Source: Acetobacterium wieringae
GTDB taxonomy: Bacteria; Bacillota; Clostridia; Eubacteriales; Eubacteriaceae
DNA length: 64,000 nucleotides
Direction: 5' to 3'
Assembly (NCBI RefSeq): GCF_026646375.1
Contig: NZ_JAIPPU010000007.1
Coordinates: 1-64,000 of the forward strand
Shown: positions 56,351 to 64,000 of the stretch, piece after piece
Numbering within the stretch: position 1 is the first letter of the stretch
Layout of the letters: every line of letters starts with the position of its first letter
The notes under the pieces: model-generated
Told to the model about the DNA's origin: nothing
The model's input: only the letters and a program-made list of their open reading frames with translations
Database searches by the model: none
Program-made: the position numbers and the translations under genes

Positions 56351-56449
56351 CTTACTGATCTTATCTTCCTAAAACGTAAACATGTCATGGAGGTTAAGAC
56401 GTTAGGGTTCTGCCGGAAACGACAGGGCCTCCCACATTGGAAAAGTAAG
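56351..56449 (+). ncRNA. Structured leader RNA, candidate molybdenum-cofactor-type riboswitch aptamer
   Basis: An outer stem is formed by CTTACT (56351-56356) and AGTAAG (56444-56449). Inside, GGGTTCTG (with preceding G) pairs with CAGGGCC(T) over about 8 bp, capped by CG-GAAA-CG, a GNRA tetraloop. GGAGG (56389-56393) can pair with CCTCC (56428-56432), competing with or stacking on that stem. The strand after the stem reads GCCTCCCACATTGG. The arrangement and the CCTCCC core recall the moco RNA motif, and a mobB gene lies downstream, but the class cannot be fixed by eye. An intrinsic terminator follows, as for a transcription-controlling riboswitch. Confidence 0.6.
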
Positions 56450-56477
56450 AAGAATTATGTTTGCATGGAATTTTTTG

Positions 56478-56509
56478 TGGGTTTAGCTTTGCTGAACCTG
56501 CTTTTTTTT
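56478..56509 (+). terminator. Leader terminator upstream of the first lipoprotein gene
   Basis: GGTTTAGC pairs with GCTGAACC (loop TTT), followed by TGC and eight T. It lies between the structured leader and the first gene, which is the layout of transcription attenuation. Confidence 0.8.
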
Positions 56510-56591
56510 GCAAAATTTGAAATTTTTATTGTTCCTTTGTGATTTTTGGTTTGCGCAGCCTTCCGTTAAAAAGAAAGCTCAGGAGGAAAAA

Positions 56592-57101
56592 ATGAAAAAG
56601 AAGTTGTTAACACTGGCATTGGTGATGGTCTTGGGGGTTGGTCTGCTTGGTTGCAGTACGCCAGCAGCAAATTCAGGCAAAGAAGAAAACGCTTCCAAAA
56701 CGGAAACGACAACCCAGAGTCAGGAGGCGGTTGCGCAATTCAGTATCACCCTGGAAGGGGTTAATGGAAAAACCCAGCTGACTCAGGCAGATCTGGCAGC
56801 GTTACCGCTGGTAGAAAAAACCATTAAAATGACTAAAAAAGATGGATCAGAAACGGGTGGTGTTTTTCAAGGTTATGCTTTAAAGGATGTCGCTAAACAA
56901 TTGGGTATCACAGACTTCACCAGCATCACAATGGAAGCATCAGACGGCTATTCCAAGGCCTATGACAAAGCGTCAGTTGAGGCAGAAGATTCGCTACTGA
57001 CAGTATCATTAGACGGTGAAGAGCTGGTTAGCGTAGTTGCCGGCAGTTTAGGTTCCAGTGCCTGGGTTCAGAACATCAGTAAAATGACTGTTGTCAAATA
57101 A
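56592..57101 (+). CDS. Lipoprotein with sulfite-oxidase-like (molybdopterin oxidoreductase fold) domain
   Basis: This 169-residue protein has a lipoprotein signal (LLGC, about residue 21), a Ser/Thr/Glu linker and one domain of about 110 residues. That domain resembles a piece of the sulfite-oxidase/YedY molybdopterin-binding fold: QADLAALPLVE, then GVFQGYALKDVAKQLG, then ITMEASDGYSKAYDKA. The cysteine that binds molybdenum in true sulfite oxidases is absent. AGGAGG precedes the ATG. It is one of four proteins with this domain here. A cofactor-binding or electron-transfer role outside the membrane is inferred. Confidence 0.75.
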   Translation: MKKKLLTLALVMVLGVGLLGCSTPAANSGKEENASKTETTTQSQEAVAQFSITLEGVNGKTQLTQADLAALPLVEKTIKMTKKDGSETGGVFQGYALKDVAKQLGITDFTSITMEASDGYSKAYDKASVEAEDSLLTVSLDGEELVSVVAGSLGSSAWVQNISKMTVVK

Positions 57102-57110
57102 TAAAGACTT

Positions 57111-57145
57111 AAGTGGGCAGAGACATCTTTGCCTGCTTTATTTTA
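57111..57145 (+). terminator. Terminator or attenuator after the first lipoprotein gene
   Basis: AAGTGGGCA pairs with TGCCTGCTT (9 bp with G-T pairs), followed by TATTTTA. Confidence 0.6.
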
Positions 57146-57186
57146 GTTTGGGAATAAATCGGTAAATTTAGCAGTTAAGGAGAGCT

Positions 57187-57753
57187 ATGAAGATGAGCAG
57201 ACAAGAACTCGGAGAAGATCGCGTTGTCAATCGCAAGAAAAGTCTCAAACGATGGATTCTGCCACTGGTAATTCTATTCTTAACCCTTTCGTCTGTGCTT
57301 CTGGTCATGATCAATAAAACGCAGACTGAAGAACGGTTGGCGGCGCTGGGCCGGGAAACGGTTAAAATTATCGTCAATGATGAAACTGTAGCTCAGTTTG
57401 ATCTGGATGCGGTTAAAGCACTGCCAAAGGTTTTCACGGATGAAGGTTTAAATACCAGCAAAGGTAAAGTGGAGATTGTCTTTGGTGGGGTATTGTTAAA
57501 AGATGTATTAAAGACCATCGGTTTTGATTACCAGCAATATGAAAAAGTAACCTATAAAGCGATTGACGGATATGCCTCCCCTGGGACAATTGCAGAATTG
57601 GATGGCGATGGGGTTTATCTTGTCTATGAACGCAATGGCGTCGAAAACACCGATAAGACCCAGGGTGGAACAGGTCCGATGGAAATTGTCATAACAGGTG
57701 AGACCTTTAGTTTGCGAAATTGCAAATATCTAAGTGAAATTTATTTTGAGTAA
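57187..57753 (+). CDS. Membrane-anchored protein with sulfite-oxidase-like domain
   Basis: This 188-residue protein has a basic N-terminus, one membrane segment (about 22-42) and one outer domain like that of the preceding lipoprotein: FDLDAVKALPKVF, VFGGVLLKDVLKTIG, YKAIDGYASPGTI, then GPMEIVITG. No cluster or molybdenum cysteine is visible; a lone C near the end is NCKYLSEI. AAGGAG precedes the ATG. It is followed by mobB after about 34 bases. Confidence 0.75.
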   Translation: MKMSRQELGEDRVVNRKKSLKRWILPLVILFLTLSSVLLVMINKTQTEERLAALGRETVKIIVNDETVAQFDLDAVKALPKVFTDEGLNTSKGKVEIVFGGVLLKDVLKTIGFDYQQYEKVTYKAIDGYASPGTIAELDGDGVYLVYERNGVENTDKTQGGTGPMEIVITGETFSLRNCKYLSEIYFE

Positions 57754-57787
57754 AAAGACTGTTATCATATGAAGATGAGGTGTTGTG

Positions 57788-58549
57788 ATGAAGGTAATGT
57801 CGGTACGGGGATTGACCCATTCGGGAAAAACAACAGTCATTGAAACCATTATCAGTGGTTTGCGAAGAAGAGGGTACTCGGTGGGATCGGTTAAGGAAAT
57901 TCATTATGAAGCTTTTGCTATGGATCAACCAGGAACAAACACAGATCGCCATAAACACGCGGGGGCACAGCTGGTAACGGCGTTGGGAATGGCAGAAACA
58001 GATATTCTTTACCAGGAAAAACTGCCACTTCGAAAGCTGCTGGCTCACTATGATCATGATTATGTGATACTGGAGGGTGTTGATGATCCGGCCATTCCCA
58101 AAATTGTCACCGGACACGATTATGAGGGTCTTGAAGAACGGCTGGATAACACGGTGTTCGCATTTTCCGGAGTTATTGCAGACAAGTGCAGTAATTATCG
58201 GGGAAAAGCAGTGGTTCACTGCTTGCAGGAACCGGATCGTCTGGTTGATCTGGTTCAGCAATACGCGTTTGATCTATTGCCCGGTTTTTCAGAAAAATGC
58301 TGTGGTTTATGTGGCACTGATTGTGCTGGTTTTTGCCGGCAGATTGTCGCCAACGAGGTAAAAAGAACGGATTGTCCCCTCAAGGATGACGGGGTGACGC
58401 TGAGGATCAATGAGCAAAAGGTCGTGATGGTCCCCTTTGTTCAAAAACTGATTCAAAATGTGGTGCTCAGTGTCGTTTCGGAATTGGAAGGATATGAAAA
58501 AGGTGCTGATATAAAAATACACCTTGGCAGACCCGAAGATGATGAGTGA
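57788..58549 (+). CDS. mobB: MobB-like GTPase with cysteine-rich C-terminal domain
   Basis: This 253-residue protein has the MobB core: P-loop GLTHSGKTTVIE (residues about 7-18), SVKEIHYEAF, and DYVILEGVDD. MobB assists molybdopterin guanine dinucleotide formation and cofactor transfer. The C-terminal 90 residues are unusual: CCGLCGTDCAGFC and then TDCPLKDDG, a pattern that may bind an Fe-S cluster, absent from classical MobB (about 170 residues). GAGGTG lies before ATG 57788. The gene overlaps the next by 11 bases. Confidence 0.85.
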   Translation: MKVMSVRGLTHSGKTTVIETIISGLRRRGYSVGSVKEIHYEAFAMDQPGTNTDRHKHAGAQLVTALGMAETDILYQEKLPLRKLLAHYDHDYVILEGVDDPAIPKIVTGHDYEGLEERLDNTVFAFSGVIADKCSNYRGKAVVHCLQEPDRLVDLVQQYAFDLLPGFSEKCCGLCGTDCAGFCRQIVANEVKRTDCPLKDDGVTLRINEQKVVMVPFVQKLIQNVVLSVVSELEGYEKGADIKIHLGRPEDDE

Positions 58550-59228
58550 AACCATTCAAAAATACTATCATACCGGCAACTATCAGGTTCTCAGACAATT
58601 CAAAAGTAAAAAAAACCGGGTTCAACTGATCGAAATATCAGCGGATCAGCAGGTGATCCGGCTGATCGAAAAAACATTTACAGAAGCAGCAGCACTAAAA
58701 AAAGAATTGGCAATGTTAAACCTGCTTCATGAAATGGCGTTTACCGTCCCCGAATGTTTGGGGCAGTTTGACCGAGTCCTATTATACGAATATCTTGGCG
58801 GAATGACGCTTTGTGAAAAACTGGAAATAGCAGAAGTCAGTGAATCGGACTTATTTTCAGGCCCCGTCAACCGGAACAGTGAGATCACTGCGTTGTTCAA
58901 AAAAACCATTGACTGGCTGAATCGGTTGCATCAAAAAACAGGTCTGACTTTTTATGATATCAATCTCAGAAATTTCATCGTTAGAGATAATCTCATTTAT
59001 GCCATTGATTATGAAGATTTCAGTAAGCTTAAGCCGGCGGTTGATTATGGCCGACTGCTGGCCTTTATCCTGACCTATAAACCGGCCTTTACCGAGTGGA
59101 AAAAAGCTTTGACCCGGGAATTGGAAGACTACCTCGATACCGAGATCAAGGAGGATATGGATGAAGTTCGTCAGGAAAAAGAAAGAGAGCTTGCGCGTAT
59201 AAGTGAAAGGAGGGCTAAGCTTGTTTGA
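58539..59228 (+). CDS. Small protein kinase-like protein
   Basis: This protein of about 229 residues looks like a reduced kinase fold: a two-layer N-lobe (VLRQFKSKKNRVQLIEI), LYEYLGGMTLCEKL as hinge, catalytic loop FYDINLRNFIV with D140 and N145, and a metal-binding D157 in AIDYEDF. It is of the RIO/aminoglycoside-phosphotransferase type, and a histidine usual before the catalytic D is replaced by Y. It starts inside mobB and ends inside the next gene, so it is translated with them. Its substrate is unknown; a pterin or a flavin are options. Confidence 0.7.
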   Translation: MMSETIQKYYHTGNYQVLRQFKSKKNRVQLIEISADQQVIRLIEKTFTEAAALKKELAMLNLLHEMAFTVPECLGQFDRVLLYEYLGGMTLCEKLEIAEVSESDLFSGPVNRNSEITALFKKTIDWLNRLHQKTGLTFYDINLRNFIVRDNLIYAIDYEDFSKLKPAVDYGRLLAFILTYKPAFTEWKKALTRELEDYLDTEIKEDMDEVRQEKERELARISERRAKLV

Positions 59229-59853
59229 AAAGAAGTTTGAAAAACTAACCCTTTTCGACCTGGTCACGATTGCCATGATGGCGGCTTTGGGGATTGCGGT
59301 AAAGGTTGTTTTGGTACCGTTGGTACATATTATCACCGGCCCATTTTTTATCCCGGGGGGATCCATTTCCGGGGGCATCTATATGCTATTTATCGTTTTG
59401 GGGGCGTTGTTGGTAAAAAAAACCGGAGCGGCCGTTCTGGTTTGTCTGGTTCAGGCGATTTTGGTCACCGTCACCGGTACCATGGGTTCCCATGGCATCA
59501 TGAGTATGCTTACCTATTTAATGCCGGGTATCGGCGTGGAAGTCCTTTATTTTATCATTGGAAAATATAAATACACCAAAGGGGGCTGCTTTAGTGCCGG
59601 GGTGGTTGCCAATGTACTGGGGAGCTTTGGCGTTAATTTTGTCTTCTTCCGCTTGCCGTTGATTCCGCTGCTTCTGACTTTGAGTTTGTCGGCTTTATCG
59701 GGTGGGTTGGGAGGACTGCTGGCTTACGCTATTGCCAATCAGGTCAACCGCTTGGGGTCTTTTAGAGAGCCGGAACTGATGGAAGAGATCGACATCAGCT
59801 GCAGTGGTGATCCCGGATTAATCGATCCAGCTAAAAAGACAAACCATGAATAA
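59221..59853 (+). CDS. ECF transporter substrate-binding (S) component
   Basis: This protein of about 210 residues has six predicted membrane segments and the ECF S-component style: TIAMMAALGIAVKVVLVPL at the start, GGSISGGIYMLFIVLGALL, and SMLTYLMPGIGVEVLYF. It binds the transported vitamin or cofactor precursor. TTG 59221 is chosen because AGGAGG lies six bases before it; a GTG at 59203 overlaps that site. It overlaps the kinase-like gene by eight bases. The substrate cannot be read from the sequence; context suggests a flavin or molybdopterin-related compound. Confidence 0.78.
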   Translation: MFEKKFEKLTLFDLVTIAMMAALGIAVKVVLVPLVHIITGPFFIPGGSISGGIYMLFIVLGALLVKKTGAAVLVCLVQAILVTVTGTMGSHGIMSMLTYLMPGIGVEVLYFIIGKYKYTKGGCFSAGVVANVLGSFGVNFVFFRLPLIPLLLTLSLSALSGGLGGLLAYAIANQVNRLGSFREPELMEEIDISCSGDPGLIDPAKKTNHE

Positions 59854-59918
59854 GCCACAAGTACGAAAGAAGTCCGTTGCTATTCAAAAAATAATCAGCG
59901 GAAAAACTGGAGGCCGAA

Positions 59919-60602
59919 ATGAATCCCATAGAAGTGCGCAATCTCTATTTTCGTTATCCTGGTAGTGAGGTCAATATTCTCCATGGACTGGATCTGAGCC
60001 TGAAAAAAAATGAAATTCTGGCTGTCGCTGGTCATTCTGGCTGTGGCAAAAGCACGCTGTGTCATATCTTAGCTGGAATCATTCCCAAAACCATCCGGGG
60101 CAGAGTACAGGGCGAGGTAGCTGTGTTTGGTGAATCTATTTTTAAAATGAAAACGCCCAGATTAGCCGAAACGGTGGGAATTGTCTTTCAGGAACCGGAT
60201 AATCAACTGTTTTCTCCAACCATTGAGGCGGAGGTTGCCTTTGGCCCCGAAAATCTTTGTATCAAACGGGAGATTATCGGAGAACGGATTGCAGCGATGC
60301 TAAAAATGGTGGGAATGGAGGATTACCGGTTTGATTCGCCTAATCATCTTTCCGGTGGTCAAAAGCAACTGATTGCCCTGGCTTCAGTCCTTAGTATGGA
60401 ACCACAGGTACTGCTGTTTGATGAAGCATTGTCACAGATCGACAACAGGGGCCGGGAGCTGATCAAAGCGGTCATGGGGCGCTTAAGAGATGCGGGAAAA
60501 TCGATCATTATGGTGGAACATGACTTTGAAAATATGGATATCGCCGATCGGATCCTGGTGCTGAAGCATGGTCGTCTAATTCCCTATGATGGCAGTTTGT
60601 AG
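59919..60602 (+). CDS. ECF transporter ATPase, first
   Basis: This 227-residue ATPase has Walker A GHSGCGKST, Q-loop IVFQEPDNQLFSPT, signature LSGGQKQLIALA and Walker B VLLFDEALSQID, typical of ECF/CbiO-type ATPases. The Q-loop wording with DNQL is characteristic of EcfA. It follows the S component after 65 bases. Confidence 0.9.
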   Translation: MNPIEVRNLYFRYPGSEVNILHGLDLSLKKNEILAVAGHSGCGKSTLCHILAGIIPKTIRGRVQGEVAVFGESIFKMKTPRLAETVGIVFQEPDNQLFSPTIEAEVAFGPENLCIKREIIGERIAAMLKMVGMEDYRFDSPNHLSGGQKQLIALASVLSMEPQVLLFDEALSQIDNRGRELIKAVMGRLRDAGKSIIMVEHDFENMDIADRILVLKHGRLIPYDGSL

Positions 60603-60644
60603 CGGCTTTTTAGTATCAGAAGGCAAGAAATAAAGCGAGAAACA

Positions 60645-61325
60645 ATGAATGGAGCCAGTATGGAGAGCTATATTAAACTCACGGGAATATCCTATGGCTA
60701 TCCCCGCAGCAGATTTGCCTTAAGGGATATCAATCTGTCATTGAACCGGGGCGAAATTGTCGGCATCGCCGGTGAAAATGGATCAGGAAAAACCACCCTG
60801 GGAAAAATTATCATGGGTATTCTGATGCCTGATTCGGGAAATATTGTAATCGACGGCGTCGACGGAAAGAACTTGAAGCTATGTGAGCGTGGATCTAAGA
60901 TTGGTTATGCCTTTCAAAACCCGGACCGTCAGCTTTTTGCGGCGAATGTTCAGGATGAAATCATCTTTCCGCTGGAAATTAAGGGTATGGATAAAACGAC
61001 AGCATTAGTAAGGGCCGCAGCGCTGCTGGAACGGTTTGAGCTGAGCCATCTCAAAGAACGGGTGCCGATGCGACTGAGTCGGGGCGAAAAACAACGCCTG
61101 GTGCTGGCGGCAACCCTGGCGCAGGAGCCCGGGTTCCTAATTCTGGATGAACCTGCTACGGGACTGGATCGGGACCGCAAAAAAGCGCTGTACCAGTTGA
61201 TGGAAGAACTGGCAAGGGAAGGTATTGGTTTGGCCGTAATTTCCCATGATCTTCAATTTATCAAGGATCATACCAATCGTATTATCAGATTAAAAGATGG
61301 AAAGGTTGTGGATGATGGCTGCTAA
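60645..61325 (+). CDS. ECF transporter ATPase, second
   Basis: This 226-residue ATPase has Walker A GENGSGKTT, Q-loop AFQNPDRQLFA, signature LSRGEKQRLVLAA and Walker B FLILDEPATGLD. It pairs with the first ATPase as a heterodimer. The start at 60645 lacks a strong ribosome binding site; ATG 60660 is possible. It overlaps the T component gene. Confidence 0.9.
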   Translation: MNGASMESYIKLTGISYGYPRSRFALRDINLSLNRGEIVGIAGENGSGKTTLGKIIMGILMPDSGNIVIDGVDGKNLKLCERGSKIGYAFQNPDRQLFAANVQDEIIFPLEIKGMDKTTALVRAAALLERFELSHLKERVPMRLSRGEKQRLVLAATLAQEPGFLILDEPATGLDRDRKKALYQLMEELAREGIGLAVISHDLQFIKDHTNRIIRLKDGKVVDDGC

Positions 61326-62049
61326 GATCGATCCACGAACAAAAATAGTGCTGGTCCTTAGTCTGACCTCGATGGTGCTGGTGGTCGAGAATCTAGCTTT
61401 TGTTGTGGGGATCGGTATCATTTCAATTGTCTGCGCACTGCTGATGGGGGTAGAATTATTGGCGCTGGTCAGACGGTATCGGCGGATTCTGATCTTGCTT
61501 TTGACCCTCTCGATTGTCCAGAGTGTTTTCACACCTGGTACAAAAGTGCTTTTTGAAGTGTTTGGAATCCCGCTGCTGACCGAAAAAGGGCTTGAAATGG
61601 GGATTAAAACATTTGTCCGGATGCTGGTCATTCTGACTTCCGGGGTTATTATGTCGACCTCAAACTATCGAGAGACCATCCAGGGTCTGATCCAGTGGAA
61701 GGTGCCCTACAAAATCGCCTTTATGACGGCGTTATCGTTGCGGTTTATTCCCATCTTCACCGAAGAATTTCAGGATTCCATGGTGGCACTGCAGTTAAAG
61801 GGGATTGATTTCAGAAAAATCCCCTTTGGTAAGAAAACTCAAATCTACGTCTATCTGATTACCCCAATTATTCTGTCCTCATTGAAACACGCCGAAGAAA
61901 TCGCCATCACCATGGAAAGCAGAGCCTTCGGTGCCTATCAAAACCGGGTGGAATACCTGGTGCTCAGGCTAAAAGGTTATGATTATGCGGTGATGATTAC
62001 AGCAGTTTTTCTAAGTATCGGCTATGTGTGGGTGGCTATGATGGTCTAG
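61312..62049 (+). CDS. ECF transporter transmembrane (T) component
   Basis: This protein of about 245 residues has the CbiQ/EcfT fold with several membrane segments and the coupling motif FRKIPFG region plus SLRFIPIFTEEFQDS. MESRAFGAY is the ECF T-component A-R-A/G-type motif. ATG 61312 has AAAGG seven bases before; the frame opens at 61297. The full ECF set S-A-A-T is thus present in one operon. Confidence 0.88.
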   Translation: MMAAKIDPRTKIVLVLSLTSMVLVVENLAFVVGIGIISIVCALLMGVELLALVRRYRRILILLLTLSIVQSVFTPGTKVLFEVFGIPLLTEKGLEMGIKTFVRMLVILTSGVIMSTSNYRETIQGLIQWKVPYKIAFMTALSLRFIPIFTEEFQDSMVALQLKGIDFRKIPFGKKTQIYVYLITPIILSSLKHAEEIAITMESRAFGAYQNRVEYLVLRLKGYDYAVMITAVFLSIGYVWVAMMV

Positions 62050-62125
62050 AGAAGCATTAAAACAATGCAGCAAATTTATCAGTTGATTTATAAAAAAAAA
62101 CAAATAAAAACAAAAGGAGAGAGTA

Positions 62126-62635
62126 ATGAAAAAGAGTATCAGCCTGTTTTTGGCGATAATGATGGCAATGCTTCTGGTGGTGGGATGCAGTGGCGGCGGT
62201 GAGAAATCTTCCGACACTACTCCGAAGTTTTCGGGAACGGCCCAGGTAAGGGTTTTTACCGCCGTTGGGCAGGAATGGATCATTGATCAGAAAATCATGA
62301 CCACCGCCCCGTTGGTGGCGTTTGAAACGACTCAGGGAAAAAGCGGCGAAGAACCAACAACCAATGAACATTCGGGGATACTCCTCAAAGATATTCTCGC
62401 AGCAGTCGGTGTCGATTTAAGCACGGTTAATCAGATCACTTGTACTTCCCAGGATGGTTTTTCAAAGGCCTACAGTAAAGCTGATCTGGAAGATCCTGAA
62501 AAACTTTTTCTGACCTTTGCAATGGATGGTGAAAATTTGACCTATGAGAATCAGGATTGTTTTTTTATCGTGGCCAAGAATGAAAACTTTAAGCAAAACT
62601 GGACAAAATTTCTGAAGGAAATCGAGATTTCCTGA
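62126..62635 (+). CDS. Lipoprotein with sulfite-oxidase-like domain, second
   Basis: This 169-residue protein has a lipoprotein signal (VVGC, about residue 21) and one domain like that of the other lipoproteins in the locus: HSGILLKDILAAVGV, TCTSQDGFSKAYSKADL and LTFAMDGENLTYE. It has cysteines in ITCTS and NQDCFF, unlike its neighbour. AAGGAGAG precedes the ATG. It follows the ECF genes directly, so it may be an outer partner of the transporter or a carrier. Confidence 0.75.
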   Translation: MKKSISLFLAIMMAMLLVVGCSGGGEKSSDTTPKFSGTAQVRVFTAVGQEWIIDQKIMTTAPLVAFETTQGKSGEEPTTNEHSGILLKDILAAVGVDLSTVNQITCTSQDGFSKAYSKADLEDPEKLFLTFAMDGENLTYENQDCFFIVAKNENFKQNWTKFLKEIEIS

Positions 62636-62672
62636 TTGACAGATTTAAGCGACAAGAGAAAGCGAGGGAAAG

Positions 62673-64000
62673 ATGAAAAAAATTTATATAGGGGTTCTAA
62701 CCGGCCTGATGATGGTGATGTTAGCCGGCTGTGCTGGTGGCGTCAGCTATGAAGCAGGCAGCTATGTAGGGTCGGCACAAGGAAAAAATGGTCCAATCAA
62801 GGTGGAGGTGACCTTTTCGGAAAATAAAATAGAATCGGTACAAGTGGTTTCTCACAAGGATGATCTGGATTACGCAACCAAAGCGGTCGAAGGGATGCCG
62901 GAAAGTATCATCGCAAAACAACGTCTGGACGTTGATGCGGTTTCTGGGGCGACCCTGACCAGCCGGGGCATTGTTGGTGCGGTGGCGCAATGCGTAACAG
63001 ATGCTGGAGCTGACCCCGAAAAGCTGGGCTTCACATCGGTGGCAAAGAAAACCGACAGTCAGGAAGTAGTGATTACCGGTCTGGCCGATGAAAAGATCAT
63101 CACCGGCGATGAAATCAAGGCCATGACGCCAGTGACATTCGATGCGATTTCGATCGATGCCAGTGGAACACAGACGCCAACCTCTGGAAAAGGGGTCAAG
63201 CTGGAAGATATTCTGGCGCAGTATGGGGAATCGCAAAAAAATTATGATGCCATTGTATTAAATGCCACTGATGGATACGCCATCGAAATCCCTCGGGATG
63301 TTTTGGCGATTCGGGATGTGATCATTGCCTATGAGGTTAACGGAGCGGCCTGTGATTTGCGGACTGTTGTGCCGGAGGAACGGGCGATGTATTGGGTGAA
63401 ATTCCTTAATAAAATCGAGATTAAGGGTGCTGTGACCCAGGTTGAAACTGAAAATCTGGCGATGCTGGAAACGGCAGTTTTGAGCTGCACACCAGAAACC
63501 TACAAGTATTATGATGCCATTGACCAGGCGGTTCCAACCAGTCAGCTATTGGAAAAAGTCGGTGCTGTAAAAACAGATACAGTGGATGTGGCTGGAATGG
63601 ATGGCTGGGCTAGAACCGAAAATTATGATCTATATAAAAACCAGTATATTAAAATTACCGGCGAAAATGCGCCAATGTTTATTGGTCCGGATCTTCCGGA
63701 AGGGATGCGGATGAAAGATATGCTCTATAATAAGCTGGGAAAAGATCTGATTTTGAGTGTTTCAAAAGCACAGGAAAAATATGGCACCACCACCCTGAAT
63801 GGAAAATCCGGGGTAGCCATCGACAAAATATTCCAGGAACTGAAAATCAGGGAAGTGGCCAAATACAAGCTGACGGGTGCCGAAGGGTATGAAACAGAAA
63901 TGACCTTGGAAGAACTTAAAAAGGGAATTCTAACGTTATCTGATGGTGGTGTTGATGGTGTTTTTGAAGGGTCAGATGCAGTTTCGGTGAAAGGTTTACT
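62673..64000 (+). CDS. FMN-binding lipoprotein with sulfite-oxidase-like domains, runs off the window
   Basis: A frame opens at ATG 62673 and is still open at the right edge (442 codons). The product has a lipoprotein signal (LAGCAGG), then an FMN_bind domain with the flavinylation-type motif SGATLTSRG near residue 92, where a threonine is linked to FMN by ApbE-type transferases. A sulfite-oxidase-like domain follows (KLEDILAQYG, ATDGYAIEIPRDVL, YWVKFLNKIEIKG), and a further related region, truncated by the window edge, includes KAQEKYGTTTL. The gene lies 37 bases after the second lipoprotein gene. An extracytoplasmic electron carrier is the likely role. Confidence 0.8.
   Translation, partial: MKKIYIGVLTGLMMVMLAGCAGGVSYEAGSYVGSAQGKNGPIKVEVTFSENKIESVQVVSHKDDLDYATKAVEGMPESIIAKQRLDVDAVSGATLTSRGIVGAVAQCVTDAGADPEKLGFTSVAKKTDSQEVVITGLADEKIITGDEIKAMTPVTFDAISIDASGTQTPTSGKGVKLEDILAQYGESQKNYDAIVLNATDGYAIEIPRDVLAIRDVIIAYEVNGAACDLRTVVPEERAMYWVKFLNKIEIKGAVTQVETENLAMLETAVLSCTPETYKYYDAIDQAVPTSQLLEKVGAVKTDTVDVAGMDGWARTENYDLYKNQYIKITGENAPMFIGPDLPEGMRMKDMLYNKLGKDLILSVSKAQEKYGTTTLNGKSGVAIDKIFQELKIREVAKYKLTGAEGYETEMTLEELKKGILTLSDGGVDGVFEGSDAVSVKGL

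Overview
The window looks like chromosome of an anaerobic acetogenic Firmicute close to Acetobacterium (Eubacteriaceae). The evidence is gene content: formate-tetrahydrofolate ligase, a corrinoid protein with corrinoid-dependent methyltransferases, a tungsten-type aldehyde:ferredoxin oxidoreductase beside an iron alcohol dehydrogenase, many Fe-S and flavin proteins, ChW repeats, strong AGGAGG ribosome binding sites and frequent TTG/GTG starts. The genus is inferred, not proven. No rRNA, complete tRNA, CRISPR array, transposase or integrase was seen.

Layout. 1-1.9 kb: an AAA+/DUF4143 ATPase and a 3' fragment of tRNA-Arg(ACG) with its native terminator, read as the far end of an integrated element. 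2-6.1 kb: a beta-lactamase-fold hydrolase, then alcohol dehydrogenase and aldehyde oxidoreductase as a pair. 6.2-10.3 kb: a URO-D-type corrinoid methyltransferase behind a palindrome and promoter, a QueG-like Fe-S protein with a DUF1848 protein, and an AhpD-like protein. 10.5-17.1 kb: a tight six-gene redox operon with two 2-hydroxyacyl-CoA dehydratase/double-cubane-type proteins, their ATP-dependent activase, a NapH-like membrane polyferredoxin, a CcdA-like thiol transporter and a membrane-anchored Cys-rich protein. 17.4-21.6 kb: dinB with two small genes, facing a DinG/XPD-type helicase fused to a nuclease-like domain.

22-30.5 kb: an acetyltransferase, then a methyl-group utilisation locus (GPH transporter, corrinoid protein, methyltransferase, second GPH transporter) and fhs, which feeds the methyl branch of the Wood-Ljungdahl pathway. 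The acetyltransferase and fhs have nearly identical promoter modules. 30.8-35.4 kb: a clostripain-family lipoprotein, a flavodoxin and an FAD-dependent oxidoreductase. 35.7-49.6 kb: a TetR gene leading a chemosensory operon (CheA, CheW, MCP, CheB, CheD, hybrid kinase, receiver, HD-GYP), then PadR and a PAS-GGDEF-HD-GYP protein. 49.8-56.2 kb: small zinc ribbon proteins, a TetR repressor divergent from an Fe-S flavoprotein pair, a DUF4349 protein and a ChW-repeat surface protein.

56.3-64 kb: a promoter, a structured leader RNA with an intrinsic terminator (riboswitch candidate, possibly of the molybdenum cofactor type), then lipoproteins with sulfite-oxidase-like domains, MobB, a kinase-like protein, a full ECF transporter (S, two ATPases, T), and a lipoprotein with an FMN-binding domain plus sulfite-oxidase-like domains that runs off the right end.

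The two best candidates for undescribed systems are the 10.5-17.1 kb membrane-linked double-cubane operon and the 56.3-64 kb riboswitch/ECF/MobB/flavin-lipoprotein locus. Positions of short motifs were counted by hand and may be off by a base.
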